Shown: positions 42,828 to 50,220 of the stretch, in pieces
Position numbering within the stretch: the stretch's first letter is position 1
Layout: each line of letters begins with the position of its first letter
NCBI RefSeq assembly: GCF_009760405.1
Contig: NZ_WRPP01000015.1
Coordinates: forward strand, 1 to 64,000
Length of the DNA stretch: 64,000 nucleotides
Direction: 5' to 3'
From: Nocardia terrae
GTDB taxonomy: Bacteria > Actinomycetota > Actinomycetes > Mycobacteriales > Mycobacteriaceae
Notes under the pieces: generated by a model
What the model was told of the DNA's origin: nothing
Database searches by the model: none
The model's input: only the letters and a program-made list of their open reading frames with translations
Made by a program: the position numbers and the translations under genes

Positions 42828-44588
42828 TTACAGGTACTGGCCGGTGTTGGACTCGGTGTCGATGGCACGGCTCGCGCTGGCGTTCTTGCCCGTCACCAAG
42901 GTGCGGATGTAGACGATGCGCTCGCCCTTCTTACCCGAGATGCGGGCCCAGTCATCGGGATTCGTGGTGTTGGGCAGGTCCTCGTTCTCGGAGAACTCGT
43001 CCACGATCGAATCGTAGAGATGCTGGATGCTCAGACCCGGGTTGCCGGTTTCGAGGACCGACTTGATGGCGTACTTCTTGGCCCGGTCCACGATGTTCTG
43101 GATCATGGCGCCGGAGTTGAAGTCCTTGAAGTACAGGACTTCCTTGTCACCGTTGGCGTAGGTGACCTCCAGGAAGCGGTTGTCCTCGGACTCGGCGTAC
43201 ATGCGGTCCACCACGCGTTCGATGGTGGCCTGCACGCACTTGCTGCGGTCGCCGTCGAACTCGTCGAGATCCTCGACGCGCAACGGCAGGGTGTCGGTCA
43301 GGTACTTGGAGAAGATGTCCTGCGCCGCTTCGGCATCCGGCCGCTCGATCTTGATCTTCACGTCCAGGCGGCCGGGCCGCAGGATCGCGGGGTCGATCAT
43401 GTCCTCGCGGTTGGAGGCGCCGATCACGATCACGTTCTCCAGGCCCTCGACGCCGTCGATCTCCGAGAGCAGCTGCGGCACAACGGTGGTCTCCACGTCG
43501 GAGGAGACACCCGAACCGCGGGTGCGGAAGATCGAGTCCATCTCGTCGAAGAACACGATCACCGGGGTGCCCTCGGACGCCTTCTCACGAGCCCGCTGGA
43601 AGATGATCCGAATGTGGCGCTCGGTCTCACCCACGAACTTGTTGAGCAGCTCGGGGCCCTTGATGTTGAGGAAGAACGACTTGGCTTCCTTGGCATCCTC
43701 ACCGCGCGCCTCGGCGATCTTCTTCGCGAGGGAGTTGGCGACGGCCTTGGCGATCAGCGTCTTACCGCAACCGGGAGGACCGTAGAGCAGCACGCCCTTG
43801 GGCGGGCGCAGCGCGTACTCGCGGAACAGATCCTTGTGCAGGAACGGCAGTTCCACCGCGTCGCGGATCTGCTCGATCTGACGCGAGAGGCCACCGATGT
43901 CGTGGTAGTCGACATCCGGCACCTCTTCCAGGACCAGGTCCTCGACCTCGGCCTTGGGGATCCGCTCGAAGGCGAAGCCGGCCTTGGTGTCGACCAGCAG
44001 CGAATCACCCGGGCGCAGTTTGCGAATCGGGCGATCCGGATCCTCGAGGTCGTCCACGTCGACCAGCGCGGACAGCGGCCCGGACAGCCACACCACCCGC
44101 TCCTCGTCCGCGTGCCCGACGACCAGGGCGCGACGCCCGTCGTCGAGAATCTCACGCAGCGTGCCGATCTCGCCGATGGAGTCGAAACCGCCCGCCTCGA
44201 CCACGGTGAGTGCCTCGTTGAGACGCACGGTCTGCCCGTAATGGAGGGTGGTGGTGTCGATATTCGGCGAACACGTCAGTCGCATCTTGCGCCCCGAAGT
44301 GAACACATCGACCGTCTGATCGTCGTACACGCCGATGAGGACGCCGTAGCCCGAAGGTGGCTGGCCGAGGCGGTCCACTTCCTCACGGAGAGCGACCAGT
44401 TGCTGGCGCGCTTCCTTCAAGGTGTCCATCAGTTTGGTGTTGCGAATCGTCAGCGAATCGACGCGCGCTTCCAATTCCCGTGTGCGATCCGGCGTGTCGG
44501 CGAGTTGCCTCCGGAGTGCAGCGGCCTCGGCACGTACTGCCTCGAGTTCCCTCCAGGCCGCCGAGTCCGAATGTTCGATGGGGCTCAT
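42828..44588 (-). CDS. mpa: Proteasome-associated ATPase Mpa/ARC
   Basis: The 586-aa AAA+ unfoldase binds Pup and threads substrates into the 20S proteasome. Residues 10-75 form the coiled coil that captures Pup, followed by two OB-type domains and the AAA domain with Walker A GPPGCGKT (K276) and Walker B VIVFFDEMDS. The C-terminus ends GQYL, the tail that docks on the 20S gate. The full length matches the family. The partner genes pup, prcB, prcA and dop lie about 40 kb away. It ends at the terminator 10 bp downstream. Confidence 0.97.
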   Translation of the reverse strand: MSPIEHSDSAAWRELEAVRAEAAALRRQLADTPDRTRELEARVDSLTIRNTKLMDTLKEARQQLVALREEVDRLGQPPSGYGVLIGVYDDQTVDVFTSGRKMRLTCSPNIDTTTLHYGQTVRLNEALTVVEAGGFDSIGEIGTLREILDDGRRALVVGHADEERVVWLSGPLSALVDVDDLEDPDRPIRKLRPGDSLLVDTKAGFAFERIPKAEVEDLVLEEVPDVDYHDIGGLSRQIEQIRDAVELPFLHKDLFREYALRPPKGVLLYGPPGCGKTLIAKAVANSLAKKIAEARGEDAKEAKSFFLNIKGPELLNKFVGETERHIRIIFQRAREKASEGTPVIVFFDEMDSIFRTRGSGVSSDVETTVVPQLLSEIDGVEGLENVIVIGASNREDMIDPAILRPGRLDVKIKIERPDAEAAQDIFSKYLTDTLPLRVEDLDEFDGDRSKCVQATIERVVDRMYAESEDNRFLEVTYANGDKEVLYFKDFNSGAMIQNIVDRAKKYAIKSVLETGNPGLSIQHLYDSIVDEFSENEDLPNTTNPDDWARISGKKGERIVYIRTLVTGKNASASRAIDTESNTGQYL

Positions 44589-44706
44589 GATGCTGCTCCT
44601 CCCAGTCCCGGTCTATCAACGCTACCGGGCTCTAACCGTTCCCGCTTTCCGACATGGTTTCGTCGTGATCACATCTAGGCTGCGGCCGCCAGGCCGAGCG
44701 AGCATG

Positions 44707-44725
44707 TTAGCCTGCCCTAACCTGT
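44707..44725. promoter_or_regulatory. IdeR/DtxR-like iron box (candidate)
   Basis: TTAGCCTGCCCTAACCTGT agrees at 13 of 19 positions with the DtxR/IdeR box (TTAGGTTAGSCTAACCTAA), with an intact CTAACCT half. It lies between mpa and lppK, 44 bp before the lppK ATG. The partial match and lack of iron genes here make this tentative. Confidence 0.35.
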
Positions 44726-44727
44726 TT

Positions 44728-44747
44728 CCGGCGAGTTAATTCGCCGG
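44728..44747 (+). promoter_or_regulatory. Hairpin in the lppK leader
   Basis: CCGGCGA-gttaat-TCGCCGG forms a 7-bp perfect stem with a 6-nt loop, ending 21 bp before the lppK ATG at 44769. It may affect translation or mRNA stability. Confidence 0.45.
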
Positions 44748-44768
44748 CCGAGCCGAAAGGCGCCGTTG

Positions 44769-45278
44769 ATGCTCCTTCCCACCAGTCGGACTCCTGGTAT
44801 GCGCAACGTCACGCGGACGCTTCGTGTTTCCGTGGCTATCGCTGCGACCGTCGCAGCCGCTACGGTCACTTTGACCGGCTGCGGCTCCGACGACAAGGGT
44901 TCTTCGTCCTCGAATACCACGGTGTCGGCGACCGCCGCCGCGCCCGCGCCGACCGCGGAAGCCCTCCAGGGCGTCCTCACGGCCTTCGCCGACCCGGCGA
45001 AACCGGCTGCCGACAAGGCCAAGTTAGTCGTTGACGGCGACAAGCGTCTCGGAAATATCGACACCATGAACCAAGGACTTTCGCACTACCAGGTCGGGTT
45101 CACCGTCGGCGAAATCAAACAGGACGGGACGAAGGCCGACGCGAAAGTGTCGGTGACCTCGCCACACGGCACCATGCCCGATGTCCCGATGGCGTTCCAG
45201 TACAGCGACGGCGCGTGGAAGCTCTCCGACGCCGGCGCGTGCACCATCCTCGGCATGGCCCGCGCGGCCTGCCAGTAA
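44769..45278 (+). CDS. lppK: LppK/MTB12-like lipoprotein
   Basis: This 169-aa lipoprotein has a signal sequence ending in the lipobox LTGC and an MTB12-type C-terminal domain (ALQGVLTAFADPAKPAADKAKLV, then NIDTMNQGLSHYQVGFTVGEI and SVTSPHGTMPDVPMAFQYSDGAWKLSD). It is attached to the outer face of the membrane. ATG 44769 has GAAAGG upstream; ATG 44799 is the alternative. Position next to mpa and before trmI equals that of LppK in mycobacteria. A closely related secreted protein follows 32 bp downstream. Confidence 0.82.
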   Translation: MLLPTSRTPGMRNVTRTLRVSVAIAATVAAATVTLTGCGSDDKGSSSSNTTVSATAAAPAPTAEALQGVLTAFADPAKPAADKAKLVVDGDKRLGNIDTMNQGLSHYQVGFTVGEIKQDGTKADAKVSVTSPHGTMPDVPMAFQYSDGAWKLSDAGACTILGMARAACQ

Positions 45279-45310
45279 ACCTCCGCATTTCACGAAAGGC
45301 CCGTTCGTTC

Positions 45311-45736
45311 ATGCTCGCTCGTTCCGTTCGCCTGCCCCTGGCCGTCGCCGCGGTCGCCGTCGCGCTCACCTCGGGCGCGAGCCTGGCCACCGCCGACACC
45401 CCCGCGCCCGCCGCCGAGGAGCTGCAGTCGACGCTGACCCGCTTCACCGACCCGTCGATCCCGGCCGCCGACAAGGCGAACCTCATGGTCAACGGGGGTG
45501 CGCGCACCGCCAATATCGACAAGATGAACCAGGGCCTGGCCAACTACGGCACCATCGGCTGGACCGTCTCGGGCGTGCAGGCCGACGGCGACAACGCCAA
45601 CGCGTCGGTCGCCATCTCCTCCCCGCACGGCACCATGCCCGGCGTGCCCATGACCTGGCAGCACACCGACGCGGGCTGGCAGCTCTCGGAGAACACCGCC
45701 TGCACCATCCTGGCCATGGGCAAGGCGCCCTGCTGA
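45311..45736 (+). CDS. MTB12-like secreted protein (paralogue of LppK)
   Basis: This 141-aa exported protein has a Sec signal (VRLPLAVAAVAVALTSGASLATA) without a lipobox Cys, so it is secreted rather than lipid-anchored. The C-terminal domain is like that of LppK (ADKANLMVNGGARTANIDKMNQGLANY; SPHGTMPGVPMTWQHTDAGWQLSE), and both proteins end in a Cys pair (CTILGMARAAC / CTILAMGKAPC). The pair is an apparent tandem duplication in which one copy lost or gained the lipid anchor. A terminator follows. Confidence 0.82.
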   Translation: MLARSVRLPLAVAAVAVALTSGASLATADTPAPAAEELQSTLTRFTDPSIPAADKANLMVNGGARTANIDKMNQGLANYGTIGWTVSGVQADGDNANASVAISSPHGTMPGVPMTWQHTDAGWQLSENTACTILAMGKAPC

Positions 45737-45771
45737 TCGCACGGAAACGCCTGCTCACGAACTGAATTCAC

Positions 45772-45801
45772 GATGCCCCCGCCGAATCCGGCGGGGGCAT
45801 C
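45772..45801 (+). terminator. Terminator after the MTB12-like gene
   Basis: A 13-bp perfect stem, GATGCCCCCGCCG / CGGCGGGGGCATC, encloses a 4-nt loop (aatc) and is followed by GTCGTTCTC. It lies 35 bp after the stop and isolates the downstream HTH/Clp-N unit. Confidence 0.85.
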
Positions 45802-45827
45802 GTCGTTCTCGGACCCGACTTTCGTTA

Positions 45828-45870
45828 GCAACTTCGGTTGACTAATCTCGATTTAGTCAACTACGGTTGC
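45828..45870. promoter_or_regulatory. Nested dyad operator and probable leaderless promoter
   Basis: Nested half-sites GCAAC-N4-GTTGACTAA-N7-TTAGTCAAC-N4-GTTGC give a perfect 9-bp inner dyad inside a perfect 5-bp outer dyad with equal N4 spacing. The inner dyad contains TTGACT (45838-45843, possible -35), and TACGGT at 45862-45867 is a possible -10 (18-nt spacer). A start about 7 nt later falls on the ATG at 45875, so the mRNA would be leaderless. The HTH protein it precedes is the natural ligand. Confidence 0.7.
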
Positions 45871-45874
45871 TTGC

Positions 45875-46105
45875 ATGCCCGATCTGGAGTTCCCCGATTC
45901 CACCGATCCCGCCGGACGGCTCGCGGCCGTGGTCGCCTTGCGGCGCCTGGCCGATCGGCTCGAGGACATCGCCGTCGAAGAGGCCATGCGGGCCGGGTGG
46001 GGCTGGCCGCAGGTGGCCGAGGCGCTGGGGGTCACTCGCCAGGCGGTCCACAAAAAACACGTCAAGCGGCTCATCGCCGCGGGCGTCAATCTCAGGAGGC
46101 GCTGA
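45875..46105 (+). CDS. Small helix-turn-helix protein
   Basis: This 76-aa protein has an HTH near its C-terminus (GWPQVAEALGVTRQAVHKKHVKRL, about residues 44-67) and an acidic N-terminal helix (AGRLAAVVALRRLADRLEDIAVEEAMRAG). There is no ligand domain. It is paired with a Clp-N domain protein two bases downstream (TGA at 46103-46105, next ATG at 46108), an association I recall from other actinobacteria. A nested dyad directly upstream, ending 4 nt before the ATG, suggests autorepression. No Shine-Dalgarno site is present, consistent with a leaderless mRNA. Confidence 0.8.
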   Translation: MPDLEFPDSTDPAGRLAAVVALRRLADRLEDIAVEEAMRAGWGWPQVAEALGVTRQAVHKKHVKRLIAAGVNLRRR

Positions 46106-46107
46106 CG

Positions 46108-46590
46108 ATGTCGATATTCGCCACGAAGGACTTCGACATATATTTTCGCGGGGTCTACGACCGGGCCGCCCACGAGGCGAGCGAGGACGGTTCGGCCACC
46201 GTCGAGGCACAGCATCTGCTGCTGGGAATCGCCGCGCAGCACGGCACCGAGCCGCAGCGAATGCTGGCCGCCGCCGGTCTGGATTACGACAGTATTCGCG
46301 CGGCGCTGGATCGGGAATTCGAGGAAAGCCTCGCGGTCGCGGGCGTCGCGTTGCGCGTCGCGGATCTGCCCCGGCCCGTTCCCGCCCACCGCGCCCCGAA
46401 TATGGGCGCCACCGGCAAACTCGCTCTCGAGCGCATGACCACCACGTATTCGAAAAGCGAACTGCGCCCGCCACATCTATTGCTGGCCATTCTCCGGGCC
46501 GAGGTCGGCACCGTGCCGCGCGCCCTGGCCGTCGCGGGCATCGACCGCACCGACCTGCTCGCCACGCTGCGGGCCGCACTCACCGAATGA
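46108..46590 (+). CDS. Clp N-terminal (double Clp-N repeat) domain protein
   Basis: This 160-aa protein consists of the Clp_N fold (two four-helix repeats): EAQHLLLGIAAQHGTEPQRMLAAAGLDYDSIRAAL and, after a Pro-rich linker, GKLALERMTTTYSKSELRPPHLLLAILRAEVGTVPRALAVAGID. There is no AAA module, so it is not ClpC. It could act as an adaptor or ligand sensor that binds the HTH protein or ClpC substrates. AGGAGG precedes the ATG. Its stop overlaps a possible start of the next gene (ATGA). Confidence 0.83.
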   Translation: MSIFATKDFDIYFRGVYDRAAHEASEDGSATVEAQHLLLGIAAQHGTEPQRMLAAAGLDYDSIRAALDREFEESLAVAGVALRVADLPRPVPAHRAPNMGATGKLALERMTTTYSKSELRPPHLLLAILRAEVGTVPRALAVAGIDRTDLLATLRAALTE

Positions 46591-46601
46591 GGTTGAACAC
46601 C

Positions 46602-46883
46602 ATGCGATTCGCTCAGCAGCCCCGGACACATGTCCTGGCCGTCTCCACGCTCACCGACAGCGACGGCTACTGGAACGCGCTGAAACAGGCGCACGGCCGA
46701 CTGCCGCGGGGCGCGAGCTGGACGCTCGCGGTGGCCAGCACCGACGGCAGCACGGCGGTGAACATCGTGGCCCACGATTCGGTCGACAGTGTGCGTGAGT
46801 TCCTCGAGGAGTTCGCCGCGCCCTACGCCACCACCACCTATCTCGAGGCCGATGCCGCCAATGCGGTAGGTCTGGCCGTCTGA
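46602..46883 (+). CDS. Small hypothetical protein
   Basis: This 93-aa protein has no recognised family. It starts MRFAQQPRTHVLAVSTLTDSDGYWNALKQAH (GAGG 9 nt upstream; ATG 46587 overlapping the previous stop is an alternative) and ends YLEADAANAVGLAV. The pattern of strands and one central helix (DSVDSVREFLEEFA) looks like a ferredoxin-like alpha/beta fold, as in small signal or dimeric stress proteins. It is the third gene in the HTH/Clp-N unit. Confidence 0.7.
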   Translation: MRFAQQPRTHVLAVSTLTDSDGYWNALKQAHGRLPRGASWTLAVASTDGSTAVNIVAHDSVDSVREFLEEFAAPYATTTYLEADAANAVGLAV

Positions 46884-46925
46884 CCGGGAACGCTTCGCTC
46901 CCGGGCGTTCCCGAAGGTGCACACC

Positions 46926-48296
46926 ATGATCGATATCAGTGAGACACGCGAGCGAGTGGCCGGGCTGCTCGCCGAATACGGCATCCCCAGCGCCGCGATC
47001 GGCATCCTGCACGAGGGGCGGGTCACCGAATTCGCCGTCGGCAGCGCGAACGTCACGACCGGAGCTGCCGCTATGCCCGACACGATCTACCAATGCGGAT
47101 CGATGACGAAAACGTGGACGGCACTGGCGTTTCTGCAGTTGGTCGAGGAAGGCACGGTCGACTTGGACCAACCGGTCCGGACGTACCTGCCGGAGTTCCG
47201 CGTCGCCGACTCGGACGTCACCGCGCACGTGACGCCCCGACACCTGTTGAATCACACCAACGGCATCGAGGAGCTCTACGGCGACCCGGGCGAGGGCGAC
47301 GACGTGTATGCCAGCATGGTCGCCGCCATCGCCGATGCCCCGCAGGTCTTCCCGCTCGGCCACACCCACGGCTACAGCGCGGCCCTGGGCTACGCGATCC
47401 TCGCGCGCATCCTCGAAACCGCGGACGCCATGCCCTGGCATCGGCTCATGCGGCGTCGCGTGCTGGACCCGCTGCGCCAGCGCGACACAACCTGCCGCCC
47501 GCAGGACGTCGACCCCGCCCGCGCCGCGACCGGTCATCTGCTGCGCTCCTTGGACGAGGGCCCGATCCGCACGCCGGTTCCCCACCTGCCCCGCGCGTTC
47601 GGCGCGGGCGGCGGCATCGCGTCGACCGCGCGGGACGTGCTCTCCCTCGCGCATGTCTTCCTCGACGAGGGCCGCAGCCTGGACGGCACCCGCCTGCTCT
47701 CCCCCGCCGCCATCGACGAAATGCTGAATTCCCGGGTCCCCCTGCCCGACCCGTACATGTTCGGCCCCGCGTGGGCCCTGGGCCTCATCGTCTGCGACTG
47801 GCACGGCGAAACCGTCTACGCCACCGACGGCAGCACCATCGGCCAGAACGCGCGCCTGCGTATCCTCCCCGACCACGACCTCGCCGTGACGGTCCTGACG
47901 AACGGCGGCCCGCGAGAACCGTTCGCCGCCAAGATCTTCGACGCGATCCTGTCGGCGTTCGGCGCACCCGGTCCCCCGGACCCGCCGAAACCCGACCCCG
48001 CCCTGACGCTCGAGCTACCCCGCTACGAGGGCGTCTACGCCAGACCCGGAACCGAATTCGAAGTCACCGCGCGATCCGGCTCCCTGCACGTGAGCTTCGC
48101 CCTCGACCCGATGCACGCCCGCTTCCTCGGCAAGCCCGACCGTCTCGACTACGACCTGCTCCCGATCAGCGAAACCCATTTCCTGATGCCTCCGGCAAGT
48201 CCTCTCGAGGATCCCCAAACCCTCGCCCTCTACGACTTCACCGACGGCCGAGCGCGCTACCTCCACACCAACTCCCGCGTCTTCCCTCGGGAATGA
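46926..48296 (+). CDS. Serine hydrolase of the beta-lactamase/PBP-like family
   Basis: This 456-aa cytoplasmic or envelope enzyme of the class C-like serine hydrolase group has the nucleophile motif SMTK (S59-x2-K62) in YQCGSMTKTWTALAFLQ. YSA near residue 149 matches the YxN-type motif, and a C-terminal beta-barrel lipocalin-like domain (PRYEGVYARPGTEFEVTARSG) follows. No signal peptide is seen. It lies 42 bp after the small hypothetical gene and may be the last gene of the HTH/Clp-N transcript. The substrate is unknown: esters, D-Ala peptides or beta-lactams are possibilities. Confidence 0.85.
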   Translation: MIDISETRERVAGLLAEYGIPSAAIGILHEGRVTEFAVGSANVTTGAAAMPDTIYQCGSMTKTWTALAFLQLVEEGTVDLDQPVRTYLPEFRVADSDVTAHVTPRHLLNHTNGIEELYGDPGEGDDVYASMVAAIADAPQVFPLGHTHGYSAALGYAILARILETADAMPWHRLMRRRVLDPLRQRDTTCRPQDVDPARAATGHLLRSLDEGPIRTPVPHLPRAFGAGGGIASTARDVLSLAHVFLDEGRSLDGTRLLSPAAIDEMLNSRVPLPDPYMFGPAWALGLIVCDWHGETVYATDGSTIGQNARLRILPDHDLAVTVLTNGGPREPFAAKIFDAILSAFGAPGPPDPPKPDPALTLELPRYEGVYARPGTEFEVTARSGSLHVSFALDPMHARFLGKPDRLDYDLLPISETHFLMPPASPLEDPQTLALYDFTDGRARYLHTNSRVFPRE

Positions 48297-48359
48297 AGAT
48301 CAGGGAGCTCTCAGCGTGGATTTCGTCCGAATCCACCGCGTTGGGAGCTCCCTGATCTT
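48296..48359. repeat. 15-bp inverted repeat with nested stem between convergent genes
   Basis: AAGATCAGGGAGCTC (48296-48310) pairs perfectly with 48345-48359. The 34-nt interior contains a further perfect stem, GTGGATT-N7-AATCCAC (48316-48336). The left arm starts at the last base of the serine hydrolase stop codon. It probably ends both this gene and trmI, and has the same bipartite design as the repeat at 622-678. Confidence 0.75.
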
Positions 48360-48383
48360 GAAAAAGCGGGCGGGGCGGGATCG

Positions 48384-49217
48384 TCAGCCCTTGGAGGGGC
48401 GGCGCTGGGGCTTGGGGGCCGTCACGCCGTCGGCGAGGCGGCGAGCCTTCACCAGGAAGGCGGTGTGGCCCTGCATGCGGTGTTCGGGGCGCACGGCCAG
48501 GCCGACCACGTGCCAGGGGCGGACCATCGACTCCCAGGCGGTGGGCTCGGTCCAGCAGCCTTGGCGGCGCAGGGCCTCGACCACCTCGGAGAGCTGGGTG
48601 GTCGTCGCCACGTAGGCGAGGAACACGCCGCCGGGGATGATCGCCTTGGCGACCGCGTCCAGGGCGTCCCAGGGCTTGAGCATGTCGAGGACGACGCGGT
48701 CGACCTGTTCGCCGGAGTATTCGCCGACATCGCCGAGGGTGAGTTCCCAGTTGGCGGGGCGTTCGCCGAAGAAGCGCTCGACGTTCTTGACGGCGTGCTC
48801 GGCGTGGTCCTCGCGGATCTCCCAGGAGATGACCTTGCCCTCGGGTCCGACCGCGCGCAGCAGCGAGCAGGTCAGCGCGCCCGAGCCCGCGCCGGCCTCG
48901 AGCACCTTCGCGCCGGGGAACATGTCGCCCTCGTGCACGATCTGGGCGGAGTCCTTGGGGTAGATGACCGCCGCGCCGCGCGGCATGGACAGCACGTAGT
49001 CGGTCAGCAGGGGCCGAAGGGCCAGGTAGGGGGTGCCTTTGGCGGAGTTCACCACGCAGCCCTCGTCGGCGCCGATGAGGTCGTCGTGGTTGATGTGGCC
49101 GGCGTGGGTGTGGAACTCCTTGCCCGCCTCCAGGATCACCGTGAACTTGCGCCCCTTGGCGTCGGTCAGCTGTACCCGGTCACCGATCTGGAAAGGGCCG
49201 GTCCGTCTGGCCGTCAT
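48384..49217 (-). CDS. trmI: tRNA (adenine-58-N1)-methyltransferase TrmI
   Basis: This 277-aa SAM-dependent enzyme methylates A58 in the T-loop of tRNA. The N-terminal beta-domain (GPFQIGDRVQLTDAKGRKFTVILEAGKEFHTHAGHI) precedes the Rossmann domain with SAM motif VLEAGAGSGALTCSLLRAVG and the conserved VVLDMLKPWDAL. The C-terminus ends basic (RRPSKG). It is divergent from the RecB-like exonuclease gene, as in mycobacteria. It forms a tetramer in other actinobacteria. Confidence 0.94.
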   Translation of the reverse strand: MTARRTGPFQIGDRVQLTDAKGRKFTVILEAGKEFHTHAGHINHDDLIGADEGCVVNSAKGTPYLALRPLLTDYVLSMPRGAAVIYPKDSAQIVHEGDMFPGAKVLEAGAGSGALTCSLLRAVGPEGKVISWEIREDHAEHAVKNVERFFGERPANWELTLGDVGEYSGEQVDRVVLDMLKPWDALDAVAKAIIPGGVFLAYVATTTQLSEVVEALRRQGCWTEPTAWESMVRPWHVVGLAVRPEHRMQGHTAFLVKARRLADGVTAPKPQRRPSKG

Positions 49218-49331
49218 GAAACTCCGTTCTGCGTGTCGTGAGACTGTGTCTGCTTCGTGAGTGCGTCGCCGCGATTTCGCCGCGGCGGATTCGTGCGCAC
49301 CTTGTCGGTGCCTGCGTTTAGCCTGCCAGGT

Positions 49332-50174
49332 ATGTCGGTTGACGTGATCAGTACCCCGGAGACAGAGCGGTTCGGTCCGCGTGGTCCCGCGCTGTCCCCT
49401 TCCCGCGCAATCGATTTCAAACAGTGCCCGCTGAAGTACCGGTTACGGGTCATCGACCAGATTCCGGAGCCGCCCTCACGGGCCGCGGTGCGCGGCACGG
49501 TGGTGCACGCCGTACTCGAGGCCCTGTTCGGGCTGCCCGCCGCCGAACGTGATGTGCAGGCGGCCACCGCGCTCATCGATCCGGCCTGGGCCGAGGTCCG
49601 CCAGTCGCGGCCCGAGGTCGAGGGCCTGGTTCCCGACGAGGAGCTGGAGGGCTTCCTCGCCGAGGTGCGCAAGCTCGTCGGCGTCTACTTCCGGCTCGAG
49701 GATCCGACAGGTTTCGACCCGGAATCGTGCGAGACCTTCATCGAGACCGAGCTGCCCGACGGCACGCCCCTGCGCGGGATCGTGGACCGCATCGACCGCT
49801 CGGCCGCGGGTGACGTCCACGTCATCGACTACAAGACCGGCCGGGCCCCCGGCCTGGCGTACGAGACCCGGGCGCTGTTCCAGCTCAAGTTCTACGCGCT
49901 GGTCCTGCTGCGCACCCAGGGCCGGGCACCCGCCGAGCTGCGCCTGATGTATCTGGCCGACGGCATCACCCTGTCCTATCGACCGGACGAGGACGAGCTG
50001 CTGCGCTTCGAGCGGATCCTCTCGGCGCTGTGGGCCGCCATCGTGACCGCCGCCGAGACCGGCGAGTTCCCGCCCAGCCCGGGCTGGATGTGCCAATACT
50101 GCGATTTCAAGCGACTATGCCCCGAATTCGGCGGCACCCCACCGCCTTTCCCGTCCGGCGAGGACGAGTCCTGA
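49332..50174 (+). CDS. RecB-family (PD-(D/E)XK) exonuclease
   Basis: This 280-aa nuclease of the Cas4/RecB-like group has the catalytic motifs DGTPLRGIVDRID and VIDYKTGRAP, with the D-x-K residues, and four cysteines: CPLKYR at the N-terminus and CQYCDFKRLC at the C-terminus, the pattern of an iron-sulfur cluster. ATG 49332 (MSVDVISTPE) is preferred over the longer frame. It is full length for the Rv2119-like family found next to trmI in mycobacteria. No cas genes are nearby, so a CRISPR role is unlikely. Confidence 0.88.
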   Translation: MSVDVISTPETERFGPRGPALSPSRAIDFKQCPLKYRLRVIDQIPEPPSRAAVRGTVVHAVLEALFGLPAAERDVQAATALIDPAWAEVRQSRPEVEGLVPDEELEGFLAEVRKLVGVYFRLEDPTGFDPESCETFIETELPDGTPLRGIVDRIDRSAAGDVHVIDYKTGRAPGLAYETRALFQLKFYALVLLRTQGRAPAELRLMYLADGITLSYRPDEDELLRFERILSALWAAIVTAAETGEFPPSPGWMCQYCDFKRLCPEFGGTPPPFPSGEDES

Positions 50175-50175
50175 C

Positions 50176-50214
50176 CCGGTCGGGGCGCGCCGGCATCCGG
50201 CGCGCCCCGACCGG
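50176..50214. terminator. Bidirectional terminator between the exonuclease and hisG
   Basis: An 18-bp perfect GC-rich stem, CCGGTCGGGGCGCGCCGG / CCGGCGCGCCCCGACCGG, encloses a 3-nt loop (cat). It starts 2 nt after the exonuclease stop and ends 6 nt before the hisG stop. Confidence 0.88.
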
Positions 50215-50220
50215 CTCGGA

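Noticed and set aside
49332..50174. Cas4-like nuclease as a sign of a CRISPR system
   Set aside because: The RecB/Cas4-type protein is the conserved neighbour of trmI in mycobacteria, and no repeats or cas genes are present.
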